Below, piece by piece: positions 1 to 9,515 of a stretch of 64,000 bases of DNA (position 1 is its first letter; each line of letters begins with the position of its first letter). The translations under genes were made by a program, and so were the position numbers. The stretch is from NCBI GenBank assembly GCA_951828235.1, contig OX639965.1:889191-953190 (forward strand), in the 5' to 3' direction. The notes under the pieces are model-generated. The model was not told the origin of the DNA. It did not search any database and saw only the letters and a program-made list of their open reading frames with translations. Source of the stretch: an uncultured Gammaproteobacteria bacterium (GTDB lineage Bacteria; Pseudomonadota; Gammaproteobacteria; Steroidobacterales; Foliamicaceae).

Positions 1-839
1 ATGACACCGTCCTGGTTACTGTCGGCGCTCGCCATCAGAACATTGAAAACCTCTCGTTCGACTTCAACTCTGGCGCGGAGTTATCCAGGTACGATGAGGG
101 CCGCCTGACACCGATGGCCGGTATCGTAATCAAGCGCGGCCAAACGATTTCCATTTACGCTAACTACATCGAGGGGCTGATCCCGGGGGAAGTAGCGCCA
201 GCCACCAGCGGCGGCGGCCCGGTAGTCAATGCGGGCGAAGTATTCGAACCCTACCAGATGGAGCAGGTGGAGGTTGGCGTCAAGTACGACGGCGGAAACT
301 TTGGTGGCACAGCGAGTGCGTTCACGCTGTCCCGCCCGTCGGCCTTCGTCGAGAACAATGTCTTTGCGGTAATCGGCGAACAGCGCAATCGCGGCGTCGA
401 GATAAGCGTGTTCGGTCAGCCGATGGAGCACCTGCGGCTGTTGGGCGGCGTGACTTTCATTGGAGCTGAACTGGTACGCAATGCAAATGGCGCGCTGGAC
501 GGCAAGAACGCCGTCGGCACGCCCGAGGTGCAGGTCAACCTGAACCTCGAATGGGATGTCCCCGTCGTGCCGAACCTGGTTGTCGACGTGCGTGCCGTGT
601 ACACCGATTCGCAGTGGGCGGATGCTGCGAATACGATTACGGTGCCGTCATGGAGCCGGTTGGATCTGGGCGCGCGCTATACGTTCGAAGCCGGCGACCG
701 ATCGGTAACCCTGCGAGGCCGGCTCGACAATGTGACGGACCAGGACGAATGGGTGTCGGTCGGCGGCTTCCCCGGGTCCAACTATCTGGTGCTGGGCATT
801 CCGAGGACCCTGAGCATTACGGCGTCCGTGGATTTCTAG
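1..839 (+). CDS. TonB-dependent receptor, C-terminal part (truncated by window edge)
   Basis: Outer-membrane beta-barrel of a TonB-dependent, siderophore-type receptor. The reading frame is open from base 3, so the plug domain and most of the barrel lie outside the window. The visible 278 residues contain typical barrel strands, including YANYIEGL, the GVEISVFG stretch and a LDLGARYTF strand. The protein ends in a terminal Phe (SITASVDF), as expected for recognition by the BAM machinery. It is followed 46 bases later by a secreted amidohydrolase on the same strand, which suggests an uptake-and-degradation locus, but the ligand cannot be read from the sequence. An internal ATG at 114 is not the real start because homology to barrel strands continues upstream of it. 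Confidence 0.9.
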   Translation, partial: DTVLVTVGARHQNIENLSFDFNSGAELSRYDEGRLTPMAGIVIKRGQTISIYANYIEGLIPGEVAPATSGGGPVVNAGEVFEPYQMEQVEVGVKYDGGNFGGTASAFTLSRPSAFVENNVFAVIGEQRNRGVEISVFGQPMEHLRLLGGVTFIGAELVRNANGALDGKNAVGTPEVQVNLNLEWDVPVVPNLVVDVRAVYTDSQWADAANTITVPSWSRLDLGARYTFEAGDRSVTLRGRLDNVTDQDEWVSVGGFPGSNYLVLGIPRTLSITASVDF

Positions 840-885
840 TGCGTATCGCATTCGGGAGGGCTGGACACTAAACTAGTGGTCAGCC

Positions 886-2283
886 ATGTTGGGTGATCGT
901 TCTGGTCATTGCACGCGTACGCTGTCAGCCTGCGCTCTTGCGTTAGCGTGCGTCACAATGACCGGCCCGGCGCATGCTCAGCCGGTCGACAATCCGTTTC
1001 CGAGCACCTATCAGCCGGCAGCGCCTGAGGATACGCTGTTTCTTGACGCAACCATCCTGGATGGCGCCGGCAATCGCCATGAACGCGCCTCATTGCTGAT
1101 ACGCGACGGCCGTGTTGCGGCAATTGGATCGGCTATTGACGCTCCTGGGGGCGTACGCGTCATCGACGCCGACGGCCGCTGGATTACTCCGGGAATCGTG
1201 GATCCGCATTCCCACCTGGGTTCCGGGTCCATGCCTTACACGCCGGTCGAACTTTCCGCATGGGACGTCAATGAGATCGGCGACCCGGCCGTGCCGCATC
1301 TCTACGTGGAGACAACCATCAGGACCCAGGATCCGGGCTTTGCCGCCGCCCTTTCCGGGGGAGTCACGTCGCTTCAGGTGCTGCCGGGATCCGCGAACCT
1401 CTTCGGCGGCTATTCGGTGGTCCTCAAGAACGTGCCGGCCAGGACACCCCAGGCCATGAAGTTCCCGAAGGCTCCGCCCGGAATGAAGATGGCCTGCGGT
1501 GAGAACCCGAAATACAACTACAGCGAATTAGGCAGGTCGCCAAAGTCCCGAATGGGCATTGTTGCGGGTTACCAGGAGATGTTTGACGACGCCATGGAAT
1601 ACCGCGACAAGCTCGCGCGGTTCCGCCATGGTCAAGGAGACGAGCCATCGCACGATCCGAAACTTGCCGCCGTGGCGGCAGCTCTGGACGGCGAAGTTCG
1701 GATCCATTTCCACTGCTACCGCGCTGACGACATGGCCATCGTCCTTGATGTGGCTCGCCACTATGGGTTGCAGATCACAGCGTTTCATCACGCGTCGGAG
1801 GCCTACAAGATTCCGGACCTGCTGGTTAAAAACGATGTGTGCAGCGTCGTTTTTGCAAACTGGTGGGGATTCAAGATGGAAGTGTTCGATGCAATCCGGG
1901 AGAACGCAGCTATGCTGGAGGCCTACGGCGCGTGCGTCACCCTGCACTCGGACTCGGCCATTACCGGACAGCGCCTCAACCTCGAAGCAGCAAAGGCAAT
2001 GGCGGCGGGACAGCACGCAGGTCTGGACATCACCAGAGAGGTGGCGATTCAGTGGATCACCTTCAATCCTGCGCGGATTCTTGGCCTTGAAGACCGGATC
2101 GGCTCGTTGGAACCGGGTAAGAATGCCGATGTCGTCTTGTGGTCGGACGATCCTTTCAGCACCTATGCGCGCGCGGACCTCGTGTACATCGACGGCGCGC
2201 TGGCATACGATCGGTCCGACGCCGCAATGCAGCCCGTTTCCGATTTCATCCTTGGACAACCGGCACGGGAGACCAGGCCTTGA
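886..2283 (+). CDS. Secreted amidohydrolase family protein
   Basis: 465 residues. An N-terminal signal peptide (hydrophobic ALALACVTMTG, then AHAQ cleavage site) sends it to the periplasm. The metal-dependent hydrolase fold is shown by the TPGIVDPHSHLG motif with His108 and His110, later histidines in HFHCYR and FHHASE, an Asp in HSDSA, and the closing LGLEDRIGSLEPGKNADVVLW segment typical of imidazolonepropionase/prolidase-like amidohydrolases. The stop codon overlaps the TTG start of the next gene (TTGA), so the two are probably translated together and may form a hetero-oligomer. Substrate unknown; cyclic amides or peptides are typical for the family. Confidence 0.88.
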   Translation: MLGDRSGHCTRTLSACALALACVTMTGPAHAQPVDNPFPSTYQPAAPEDTLFLDATILDGAGNRHERASLLIRDGRVAAIGSAIDAPGGVRVIDADGRWITPGIVDPHSHLGSGSMPYTPVELSAWDVNEIGDPAVPHLYVETTIRTQDPGFAAALSGGVTSLQVLPGSANLFGGYSVVLKNVPARTPQAMKFPKAPPGMKMACGENPKYNYSELGRSPKSRMGIVAGYQEMFDDAMEYRDKLARFRHGQGDEPSHDPKLAAVAAALDGEVRIHFHCYRADDMAIVLDVARHYGLQITAFHHASEAYKIPDLLVKNDVCSVVFANWWGFKMEVFDAIRENAAMLEAYGACVTLHSDSAITGQRLNLEAAKAMAAGQHAGLDITREVAIQWITFNPARILGLEDRIGSLEPGKNADVVLWSDDPFSTYARADLVYIDGALAYDRSDAAMQPVSDFILGQPARETRP

Positions 2284-3587
2284 GAAGGGGGATCGCAAGC
2301 CCGCTGCTGATTCTGTTGGCGGTCGCGGCATGCTCGCCGCCATCGGACCCAGGCCCTGCCCCGGACGGGCAGCCGGCATCTCCCATTACGGCGATCACCA
2401 ACGCAGACGCACATACGATGTCGACGGCAGGACGGATCAAGAACGCGACGATTCTCGTACAAGACGCAAGAATCGTTGCAATAGGAGCGGATATCGACGT
2501 GCCTGCCGGCATCCAAGTCATTAATGCCAATGGCAATATTGTTACTCCGGGATTGATCGCATCCGCCACCTATCTCGGACTGGTAGAAGTCGGTTCCTCG
2601 CTGGATACCGACGACCGGTCGGCATCCTCGGAGGGACTCGGGGCATCCTTCGACGTTCGCTACGGTCTGAACTTCAATTCGGTGCTGATTCCGATAGCTC
2701 GAGCCGACGGGCTGACCCACGCTGTCGTAATGCCGAGCGGCTCCTCTCAAACTCCGTTCGCCGGAATCGGCGCCTTGATCAATGCCGGCACCGGTAACGA
2801 TTTGCTGGAAGAACCGGGTATTGCAATGTTTGCCGGCATCGATGGACCTTCGTCCTCGAAACCCGGTCAGTCGCGAAGTGCGGAATGGATCGTCCTGCGC
2901 CGGGCTCTTAGCGAGGCCCGCGCTCTTCAGGATCGAGGGAGCGGTTCGGAACCCGATCCTGAAGTGCCGCTGCGCAGGGCGGACCTGGAGGCGCTGGGCC
3001 CGGTTCTTGACGGTTCCATGCCCCTGGTCATCCGCACCCAAAGAGAATCCGACGTTCGCCAGGCCGTGGAGCTGAGCGTAGACTTCGGCATCCGGGTGAT
3101 CCTTTACCAGGCGGATGAAGCTTGGCGCGTCGCTGAACTGCTCGCGAAACACAAGGTGCCCGTAATCCTGGATCCGATGGCGAACCTCCCGCGCCGATTC
3201 GACAACATCGGCGCTCGCCTGGAGGCCGCCGCTATTCTGCACCGAGCCGGAGTACCGCTCGCCCTGCATTCCTGGGAATTTCAAATGAGCCACAACGCGG
3301 GCCAGGAACTGCGGCAGGCTGCGGGAATCGGTATCGCCAATGGGTTGCCGTGGGAGGCAGCACTGGAGTCGCTGACAGCGGGAGCCGCCCGCATCTGGGG
3401 CATCGAGGATCACATTGGGAAACTTGAAACCGGCATGATCGCTGATCTGGTCATCTGGAGCGGCGACCCTTTTGAGATGACAACCAGACCGCTTACCGTA
3501 ATGGTGGATGGTTACGCCGTTCCTCTGGAGACACGCCAGACGCGGCTGCGGGACCGGTACATGCCATTGATTCGCGGCACGAACTAG
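2280..3587 (+). CDS. Amidohydrolase-like lipoprotein, probably non-catalytic
   Basis: 435 residues from a TTG start that overlaps the upstream stop codon. I chose it because it immediately precedes a lipoprotein signal peptide (LLILLAVAAC, lipobox VAAC), while longer in-frame extensions read through the preceding gene. The fold is that of the neighbouring amidohydrolase (VTPGLI near the N-terminus; IWGIEDHIGKLETGMIADLV near the C-terminus). However, the strand that normally carries the HxH metal ligands reads IASATYLGL, with no histidine. It may be a degenerate, membrane-anchored partner of the catalytic subunit encoded just upstream. The alternative is an enzyme using a different metal site. 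Confidence 0.8.
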   Translation: MRRGIASPLLILLAVAACSPPSDPGPAPDGQPASPITAITNADAHTMSTAGRIKNATILVQDARIVAIGADIDVPAGIQVINANGNIVTPGLIASATYLGLVEVGSSLDTDDRSASSEGLGASFDVRYGLNFNSVLIPIARADGLTHAVVMPSGSSQTPFAGIGALINAGTGNDLLEEPGIAMFAGIDGPSSSKPGQSRSAEWIVLRRALSEARALQDRGSGSEPDPEVPLRRADLEALGPVLDGSMPLVIRTQRESDVRQAVELSVDFGIRVILYQADEAWRVAELLAKHKVPVILDPMANLPRRFDNIGARLEAAAILHRAGVPLALHSWEFQMSHNAGQELRQAAGIGIANGLPWEAALESLTAGAARIWGIEDHIGKLETGMIADLVIWSGDPFEMTTRPLTVMVDGYAVPLETRQTRLRDRYMPLIRGTN

Positions 3588-3595
3588 TCGCGCGG

Positions 3596-6500
3596 ATGCG
3601 ATTAGCAAAAAACCGTGGCCTGTTCGCGTTGGCGTTGGCAGCAGCCCTTTCGACTGCTACCGCCGAATTGCCCCTGCGTCCACAGCGCACGATAGAGTTC
3701 GACACAACCGAAGGCACATGGATGTCCACGGATGTATCTCCGGATGGCCGAATGATCGTCTTCGACCTGCTGGGTGATTTGTATCTCCTTGGAATCGAAG
3801 GTGGCCGGGCCAAGGCCCTGACGCGCGGTCCCGCGTACGATTCCCAGCCCGCGTTCTCTCCCGACGGCGAATCGATCCTGTTTGTCAGCGACCGGGATGG
3901 CGCGGAGAACTTATGGACCGTGTCATTGGACAGCTCCGCCTTCCGCCAATGGTCCTTCAATGCGACCGACCGGATGTTCGTGTCCCCCGCCTGGTCTCCC
4001 GACGGCAATCGAGTCTTCGGCTCGGTCTTTCGCGCGGACCTGAACGGCTATGAGCTCTGGGCCCACGACATCGGGGGCGCTGGGAAACTTCTGGTACCCA
4101 TCAAGACACACGCGGATCAGCCACGCTCAAGCTGGTCGAGCGCACTTGGCGCCACGCCATCGCCGGACGGGCGTTTCGTGTACTACGCGCATCATCTGGG
4201 GGAGTTTGACCCCGATGTACAACGCTGGACCATCCAGCGGAAGGACCTGCACACCGGCGAAACGGAGGCGGTGGTCACGCCTTCCGACACGCGTGAAAGA
4301 GGATTCCCCGGCAGCTTCTTCCGCCCAGCCGTGTCGCCCGACAACCGGCTTCTTGTATATGGTTCGCGCCATCGAGGCAAGACTGGCCTTCGCATACGGC
4401 GTCTTGATACGGGCGAAGATCGCTGGCTTTCCTATCCCGTGCAGCGGGATCAGCTGCACGCAACGAGCGTGCAAGGATTGCTGCCGGGCTACGCCTTCAC
4501 GCCCGACGGCAAATCAATAGTTGTGAGCCATGACGGAGAAATCTACCGGCATTCCTTCGCCGACCGTCGTATGGAGTCTATTCCGTTCGAGGCAAAGGTT
4601 GAGCTGGAGCTGGGGCCGAACCTGCGGATCGATATCAGGCAGGAAACGGGACCGGTTCGCGCAAGACTCATACAGCACCCCGTTCAGTCACCTGATGGCC
4701 GGTTCCTTGCATTCTCTGCACTGGGCCGGATCTATGTGCAGCCGCTCACGACAGGCTCTTCTCCAAGACTACTTGTGGACCTCCCGTCGGGTCAATTCCA
4801 CCCGGAGTGGTCGCCGGATGGCAGCACGATCGCATTCGTTACCTGGACCGCGAGCGGTGGGGGCCATGTCTGGACGGTCCCGGCAGACGGAAACGGTGTT
4901 CCCGTGCGTCGGACCGAAATGGCCGATTTTTATTCCTACCCGGCTTTTGCGCCCGATGCCCAAGCCATACTGGCTTTGCGCTCCAGTCATGCGGACCGTG
5001 TCCAGCGCTATTTGGAATTCGGTGCGCTTCAGGATGCGGCGCTGATCAGCGTAGGGATGGGCGAGAGTGGGATTCGAGAGTTGTTTCGCGGCTCAATCGC
5101 CGGCAAGCCGCAGATTACCGATGACCCGAACCGCGTCGTAATGGTCTTCGATGATGGTCTGAATGCGCTGGATTTGGCAGCCGGGACACGCTCGCCCCTT
5201 TCGGGAGCCGAGGGCTACGGGTGGTATTTCGAGGAGGGCCCCGGCCGGATCGACGAGTTGGCCATCAGCCCGAACGGCCGCTGGGTGCTGGCCAAGAGTG
5301 CTGCGCAGCAATTGCATCTGTTTCCGCTGCCGGCCGAAAGCGGCGCGATCGTGGATCTCACCGATCCCGCCACCACCCAGCGTCAGTTGACCACAGTCGG
5401 CGCCGATTTTTTCGGCTGGGCCGATGACGGCCGCACAATTACCTGGGCGCTGGGTTCGACCTACTATCGGTGCCCTTTGATCGAAACTGTTGCCACGGCC
5501 GAAGAAGCGCGAGAGTCGGACGCTGGGGAATTTGGGTGCGGTGAAATCCAAGCGTTCGAAATCATCGTTGAGGTTCCAAGGGATTCGCCCCGCGGAAAGC
5601 TTGTGCTCCAGGGCGCCACGGTGCTGACGATGGCGGAGGACGGAGTGGTCGCACCCGCGGACATTCACATCGAGAACGAACGAATCACGGCGGTGGTTCC
5701 TACCGGCCAGATCGAGACGCCCATCGACGCTGATGTCATCTCGCTCAGGGATCACTACATCGTCCCCGGATTCATTGACGCGCACATGCACCTTGCAGAT
5801 ATTCGCCGGGGAATCCTCGCAATGGAGAGTTGGGTGGCGACAGCCAATCTCGCATATGGCGTGACTACCTCCTTCGATCCGTCGTCGCTCAGCATCGACA
5901 TGCTCGCGTACGAGGATCTCGTCGATGCCGGCACGATCACAGGGTCGCGCATTCATTCCACTGGACCGGCGGTTTTTTCGTTTCATAACTTTCGGAGCCT
6001 GGCTGAGGTCGAGAACGTTGTTCGCCGTTACCGCGATCACTACCGCACGCGAAACATCAAGATGTATCGAACCGGCAATCGAAAGGTAAGGCAATGGGTA
6101 GCGATGGCCGCGGAACGTCTGGGCGTGTTGCCGACGACCGAAGGAGCGCTGGCAATGAAGCTGGGGCTTACCCAGGTGCTCGACGGGTTTCCGGGATTTG
6201 AGCACGAACTTGCGGCTTTCCCGCTTGGGCGGGACGTCGTCGAACTCATGGCGAGGAGTTCAGTTTCGTATACCCCCACGCTGATCATCAGTGCAGGTCC
6301 CGACGCACAGAATTTCTTTATAACCCGGCAGGAGCCATGGCGCGATCCCAAGATCAAGCGGTTCTGGCCAGGATTTGCCATCGACAGGAAACTGCGGGAA
6401 GCACCCTGGCACGCGCGTGACGCATATTCCTTCCCTCAGGCGGCGATGGAGGCCGCAAGGATTTACAGGGCCGGCGGTATTGTTGCGGTCGGTTCGCACG

Positions 6501-6826
6501 GCGACATACCGGGTTTGGGGTTTCATTGGGAAATGCAGGCACTGACCATGGGAGGCATGCAACCGATGGAGATTCTCCTCGCCGCAACCTTGAATTCCGC
6601 CCGGGCAATCGGAAGGCATAGGGAATTCGGAAGTATCCAGGCCGGGAAGTACGCCGATCTCGTCGTTCTGAAGCGGGACCCGCAGGAGGACATTGCGAAC
6701 ACCCTTGCCATCAGCCACGTCATGAAAAACGGTCGCCTTTATGACGGGAACACCCTCAATGAAATCTGGCCGCGAACGCGCAAGCTGCCGCGCCCGTTCT
6801 ATCGAACGGACAGGGAGAAAATGTAG
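3596..6826 (+). CDS. Secreted beta-propeller/amidohydrolase fusion protein
   Basis: 1076 residues with signal peptide (LFALALAAALSTATA). The first ~600 residues carry repeated TolB/PD40-type blades (SPDGRMIVFD, SPDGESILFVSD, SPDGRFVYYAHH, SPDGRFLAFS, SPDGSTIAFV). The last ~430 form an amidohydrolase domain with FIDAHMHLAD (His730, His732), and end with the IQAGKYADLVVLKRDP segment. Such proteins are common in proteobacteria and bacteroidetes and are thought to hydrolyse peptides or cyclic amides in the periplasm; the propeller may gate substrate size. It follows the previous gene by 8 bases, so the three amidohydrolase genes form one transcription unit. Confidence 0.9.
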   Translation: MRLAKNRGLFALALAAALSTATAELPLRPQRTIEFDTTEGTWMSTDVSPDGRMIVFDLLGDLYLLGIEGGRAKALTRGPAYDSQPAFSPDGESILFVSDRDGAENLWTVSLDSSAFRQWSFNATDRMFVSPAWSPDGNRVFGSVFRADLNGYELWAHDIGGAGKLLVPIKTHADQPRSSWSSALGATPSPDGRFVYYAHHLGEFDPDVQRWTIQRKDLHTGETEAVVTPSDTRERGFPGSFFRPAVSPDNRLLVYGSRHRGKTGLRIRRLDTGEDRWLSYPVQRDQLHATSVQGLLPGYAFTPDGKSIVVSHDGEIYRHSFADRRMESIPFEAKVELELGPNLRIDIRQETGPVRARLIQHPVQSPDGRFLAFSALGRIYVQPLTTGSSPRLLVDLPSGQFHPEWSPDGSTIAFVTWTASGGGHVWTVPADGNGVPVRRTEMADFYSYPAFAPDAQAILALRSSHADRVQRYLEFGALQDAALISVGMGESGIRELFRGSIAGKPQITDDPNRVVMVFDDGLNALDLAAGTRSPLSGAEGYGWYFEEGPGRIDELAISPNGRWVLAKSAAQQLHLFPLPAESGAIVDLTDPATTQRQLTTVGADFFGWADDGRTITWALGSTYYRCPLIETVATAEEARESDAGEFGCGEIQAFEIIVEVPRDSPRGKLVLQGATVLTMAEDGVVAPADIHIENERITAVVPTGQIETPIDADVISLRDHYIVPGFIDAHMHLADIRRGILAMESWVATANLAYGVTTSFDPSSLSIDMLAYEDLVDAGTITGSRIHSTGPAVFSFHNFRSLAEVENVVRRYRDHYRTRNIKMYRTGNRKVRQWVAMAAERLGVLPTTEGALAMKLGLTQVLDGFPGFEHELAAFPLGRDVVELMARSSVSYTPTLIISAGPDAQNFFITRQEPWRDPKIKRFWPGFAIDRKLREAPWHARDAYSFPQAAMEAARIYRAGGIVAVGSHGDIPGLGFHWEMQALTMGGMQPMEILLAATLNSARAIGRHREFGSIQAGKYADLVVLKRDPQEDIANTLAISHVMKNGRLYDGNTLNEIWPRTRKLPRPFYRTDREKM

Positions 6827-6884
6827 TGAACTGTCACGAGGTCCCAGCCCCCACCGATCTGCGGATCTCAAGGCGGGTGGAGCA

Positions 6885-7502
6885 ATGAGTTCCGGGCGCT
6901 ACGCTGCGCGCGGCGCCGACGATCTGGTGCGGCTCATCGATGAGAACCCCCTGGCGTGGATTTTCCTCGACGACTCAGGAGGCCCGTTCGTAACCGGCGC
7001 CCCGATCCGGCCGGTGGTTTCCGAAGGCCGACTGAGCCGGGTAATCGGCCATGCTCCGCGGGGGAGCAGGATACATCGTGCGATCAGCGAGCCATGCAGG
7101 GGATTGATCCTGGTGCTCGGCCCGCATGGCTATGTGTCGCCGTCCTGGATGAGTGACCGAACCCAGGCGCCAACCTGGAACTTCACGTCCGTCCGGCTGG
7201 TCGCTAGACTGCAAGCGGTCGCGGATTCGAAGCTGCTGGAAGACCATCTACGCGAACTGTCCGCAACGATGGAGAAGGACCGCCCTAATGCTTGGCGAGT
7301 CGATGAAATGGGACCGCGAATGCAACGGCTGGCGAGGGGCGTCGTGGCTTTCGAGGGAGCGATCGTGCACCGGGAAAGCCGATTCAAGTTAGGCCAGAAC
7401 GAGAACGATCACAACTTTGCCGAGATCATGCAGGGACTCGAAGATGATGGCAACGAAGGATTGATGCGCTGGATGCGTAAGTTCAATCCCTCCCGAAAAT
7501 GA
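6885..7502 (+). CDS. PaiB-like FMN-binding split-barrel protein
   Basis: 205 residues. Belongs to the PaiB family (called FMN-binding negative transcriptional regulators; flavin-reductase-like split barrel). The diagnostic stretches are present: VIGHAPRGS, LGPHGYVSPSWMSD, PTWNFTSVR, ARGVVAFEGAI and RFKLGQNEND, the last matching the family's FKLSQN signature. I chose the ATG at 6885 because it starts the recognisable domain; an upstream in-frame ATG at 6741 lies inside the preceding gene. In Bacillus the family is linked to repression of sporulation and degradative enzymes; here a flavin-dependent redox or regulatory role is all that can be said. Convergent with the AraC regulator downstream. 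Confidence 0.85.
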   Translation: MSSGRYAARGADDLVRLIDENPLAWIFLDDSGGPFVTGAPIRPVVSEGRLSRVIGHAPRGSRIHRAISEPCRGLILVLGPHGYVSPSWMSDRTQAPTWNFTSVRLVARLQAVADSKLLEDHLRELSATMEKDRPNAWRVDEMGPRMQRLARGVVAFEGAIVHRESRFKLGQNENDHNFAEIMQGLEDDGNEGLMRWMRKFNPSRK

Positions 7503-7610
7503 TTTGCAACGCTAACGATGGACGTATTCAGCAAGGACGTTGATCCCGGGACCAGTGCCCTGGCGCTTGTGGGGCGGAAGGCCTCCCGAAGGGTGATCCC
7601 GCCTGCGAAT

Positions 7611-8426
7611 TCAACCTCTCTCCGGCGCTGCCGTCACTGGCTTTCCCCCCGCGGAAAAGTACTCCGTGGGGGGCACCCCGAAGGTTCGCTTGAACATGGC
7701 CGTAAAGGCGCTGGAGCTACTGTAGCCGACATCGAAGGCGACATTGGTCACACGGTGCCCGATGGCCAGACGGGACAGCGCTTCCATAAGCCGCACGTGC
7801 TGTCGCCAGGCAGCGAATGTCATTCCCGTCTCGCGCTTGAAATGCCGCGTAAAGGTCCTGCGACCCATGGACGCAGCGCAGGCCACCATATCCAGGGTTT
7901 CACTTTGCGAGGCGTCTGCAAGAATCGACCGACAGATCCGCTCGAGGTTGGGATGTCGAGGCATCGGCACATGAAGCGGAACCGCCGGCGTTTGTGTAAT
8001 CTCATCCAGAATCAGGTCCATGACCCGACCGTCACGTCCCTTTTCGTCGTATTCGAGCGGGAGGATCGTTGCCTCAATGATCAGTTCGCTGAGGAGCGAG
8101 GAAATCTCGATAACCCGGCAATCGGATGGCAGGTTGGGACGTGCGCGGATATCTATGTACAAGGTGCGAACGGACACGTGACCCCTGCAATGCACCTCGT
8201 GGAAGACTTGGGGCGGTATCCAGAGTGCACGCTGCGGAGGAACAACAAACGAATCAGAGTCTGTAATAACGAACATGATGCCAGCAGATGCGTAAAGAAG
8301 CTGGGCCCGCTCATGGCAATGGCGAGGATCCACATGATCTGCCCGGTACTCGTCGGCAAGCGCGGCCACCGGACGCGGCACGTCCTGATAGTCGATCCCC
8401 TTGGTGCTCCGCTGGATTTTGTCCAC
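7611..8426 (-). CDS. AraC family transcriptional regulator
   Basis: 271 residues. The N-terminal cupin-like sensing domain (HVDPRHCHERAQLLYASAG, VVPPQRALWIPP) is followed by a C-terminal double helix-turn-helix DNA-binding domain. Its second half contains the family signature (VAFDVGYSSSSAFTAMFKR, then FGVPPTEYF). The arrangement matches one-component AraC regulators of the NimR type, which control a nearby divergent gene. It is divergent from the alpha/beta hydrolase gene that starts at about 8519, so that gene and its own promoter are the likely targets. The inducer is unknown. Confidence 0.9.
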   Translation of the reverse strand: MDKIQRSTKGIDYQDVPRPVAALADEYRADHVDPRHCHERAQLLYASAGIMFVITDSDSFVVPPQRALWIPPQVFHEVHCRGHVSVRTLYIDIRARPNLPSDCRVIEISSLLSELIIEATILPLEYDEKGRDGRVMDLILDEITQTPAVPLHVPMPRHPNLERICRSILADASQSETLDMVACAASMGRRTFTRHFKRETGMTFAAWRQHVRLMEALSRLAIGHRVTNVAFDVGYSSSSAFTAMFKRTFGVPPTEYFSAGGKPVTAAPERG

Positions 8427-8518
8427 TATTGCCGATGCCGGCGCATACCCGATATGTGCGCATCTCGCGCTTCAAGTTTATCCACAAACCTATGCGCTCA
8501 TTTGAGGACGTTGTAATC

Positions 8519-9505
8519 ATGACGGGTACAAAGTTCGATTCTGCCGGAGGCGCGGCACGAGACCTGGATCCTGGCGTCCGGCAATTTATCAACTCGATAG
8601 CCGAAGTGATGTCCGACTGCCCGGCGGAAGGCCTGGGTTCGTATCCGGCAAAGCGGCGCATGGCAGAGAAAGCGCGGGCGCGCTGGGCGAGTGGGGGTCC
8701 CGAAATGCACCACTCTGAGGATCGAATTTGCCGTACGCGCCACGGTGCCGTACGCCTGCGTATTCACCGGCCTGTTCGCGGCAATTTGCCGGTTCTTGTC
8801 TACGTGCACGGAGGCGGTTGGGTTATGTTCAGTATCGACACCCATGATCGTCTGATGCGCGAATATGCCGCTCGAACCGGGTGCGCGGTCATTGGCATGG
8901 ACTACTCCTATTCCCCCGAGGCCAAGTATCCGATCGCACTTGAGCAGGTTACCGACGTTGTGCGGTGCTTGAAGGAAGATGGCGGGCGGAGTCTGGGCGT
9001 GGATGCCTCGCGACTTGCGATTGGAGGTGACTCGGCAGGTGCGAATCTTACGGTTGCTTGCTGTCTCAATCTGCGTGATGCTCTGAAAAATGAATCGCCA
9101 AGAGCCATGGTGCTGAATTACGGCGCCTTCTCCACTGAAATCTCCCCGGAAGCCTGCCACGATTACGGCGGTGACACGTACATGCTCACCTGTGAGGAAA
9201 TGGAAGGATTCTGGACGGACTACCTGCGGAGCGATGCAGACGCGATGGATCCTCTCGCCTGCCCGCTTCTGGCGGAACTGGACAGATTGCCGCCTGCTTT
9301 CCTGGCGATTCCCGAGTGCGATGTTCTGACCGAGCAGAGTCTCACCATGGCGAGTCGGCTACGGCGAGCGAAGGTCGAAGTTGAAGCCCGGGTTTACGTT
9401 GGGGCATCCCACAGTTTCCTGGAGGCGGTAGCTGTTTCCGAAGTGAGCAACCGCGCATTCGACGAAACCGCAGCATGGCTCCGTTCCAAACTGGCGGAGG
9501 ACTAA
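8519..9505 (+). CDS. Alpha/beta hydrolase, hormone-sensitive-lipase (HSL) type esterase
   Basis: 328 residues, cytoplasmic. The HSL-family oxyanion-hole motif HGGGW begins at His97. The nucleophile elbow is GGDSAGAN, and the remaining triad members are probably the Asp in PECDVLTEQ and the His in GASHSFLE. It should hydrolyse short-chain carboxylic esters. Two starts are possible: ATG 8492, and ATG 8519, which has a GAGG sequence about 11 bases upstream and is preferred. Divergently transcribed from an AraC regulator, which probably controls it. Confidence 0.85.
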   Translation: MTGTKFDSAGGAARDLDPGVRQFINSIAEVMSDCPAEGLGSYPAKRRMAEKARARWASGGPEMHHSEDRICRTRHGAVRLRIHRPVRGNLPVLVYVHGGGWVMFSIDTHDRLMREYAARTGCAVIGMDYSYSPEAKYPIALEQVTDVVRCLKEDGGRSLGVDASRLAIGGDSAGANLTVACCLNLRDALKNESPRAMVLNYGAFSTEISPEACHDYGGDTYMLTCEEMEGFWTDYLRSDADAMDPLACPLLAELDRLPPAFLAIPECDVLTEQSLTMASRLRRAKVEVEARVYVGASHSFLEAVAVSEVSNRAFDETAAWLRSKLAED

Positions 9506-9515
9506 CTCAGGCGCG

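Noticed and set aside
2163..3608. Long antisense frame opposite the amidohydrolase genes
   Set aside because: No family features; its codon pattern is the mirror of the real genes on the plus strand.
5093..6205. Antisense frame of 370 residues
   Set aside because: Shadow of the propeller-amidohydrolase gene; no start signal or domain.
7518..8516. Plus-strand frame opposite the AraC regulator
   Set aside because: The AraC frame has a complete recognised domain structure; this one has none.
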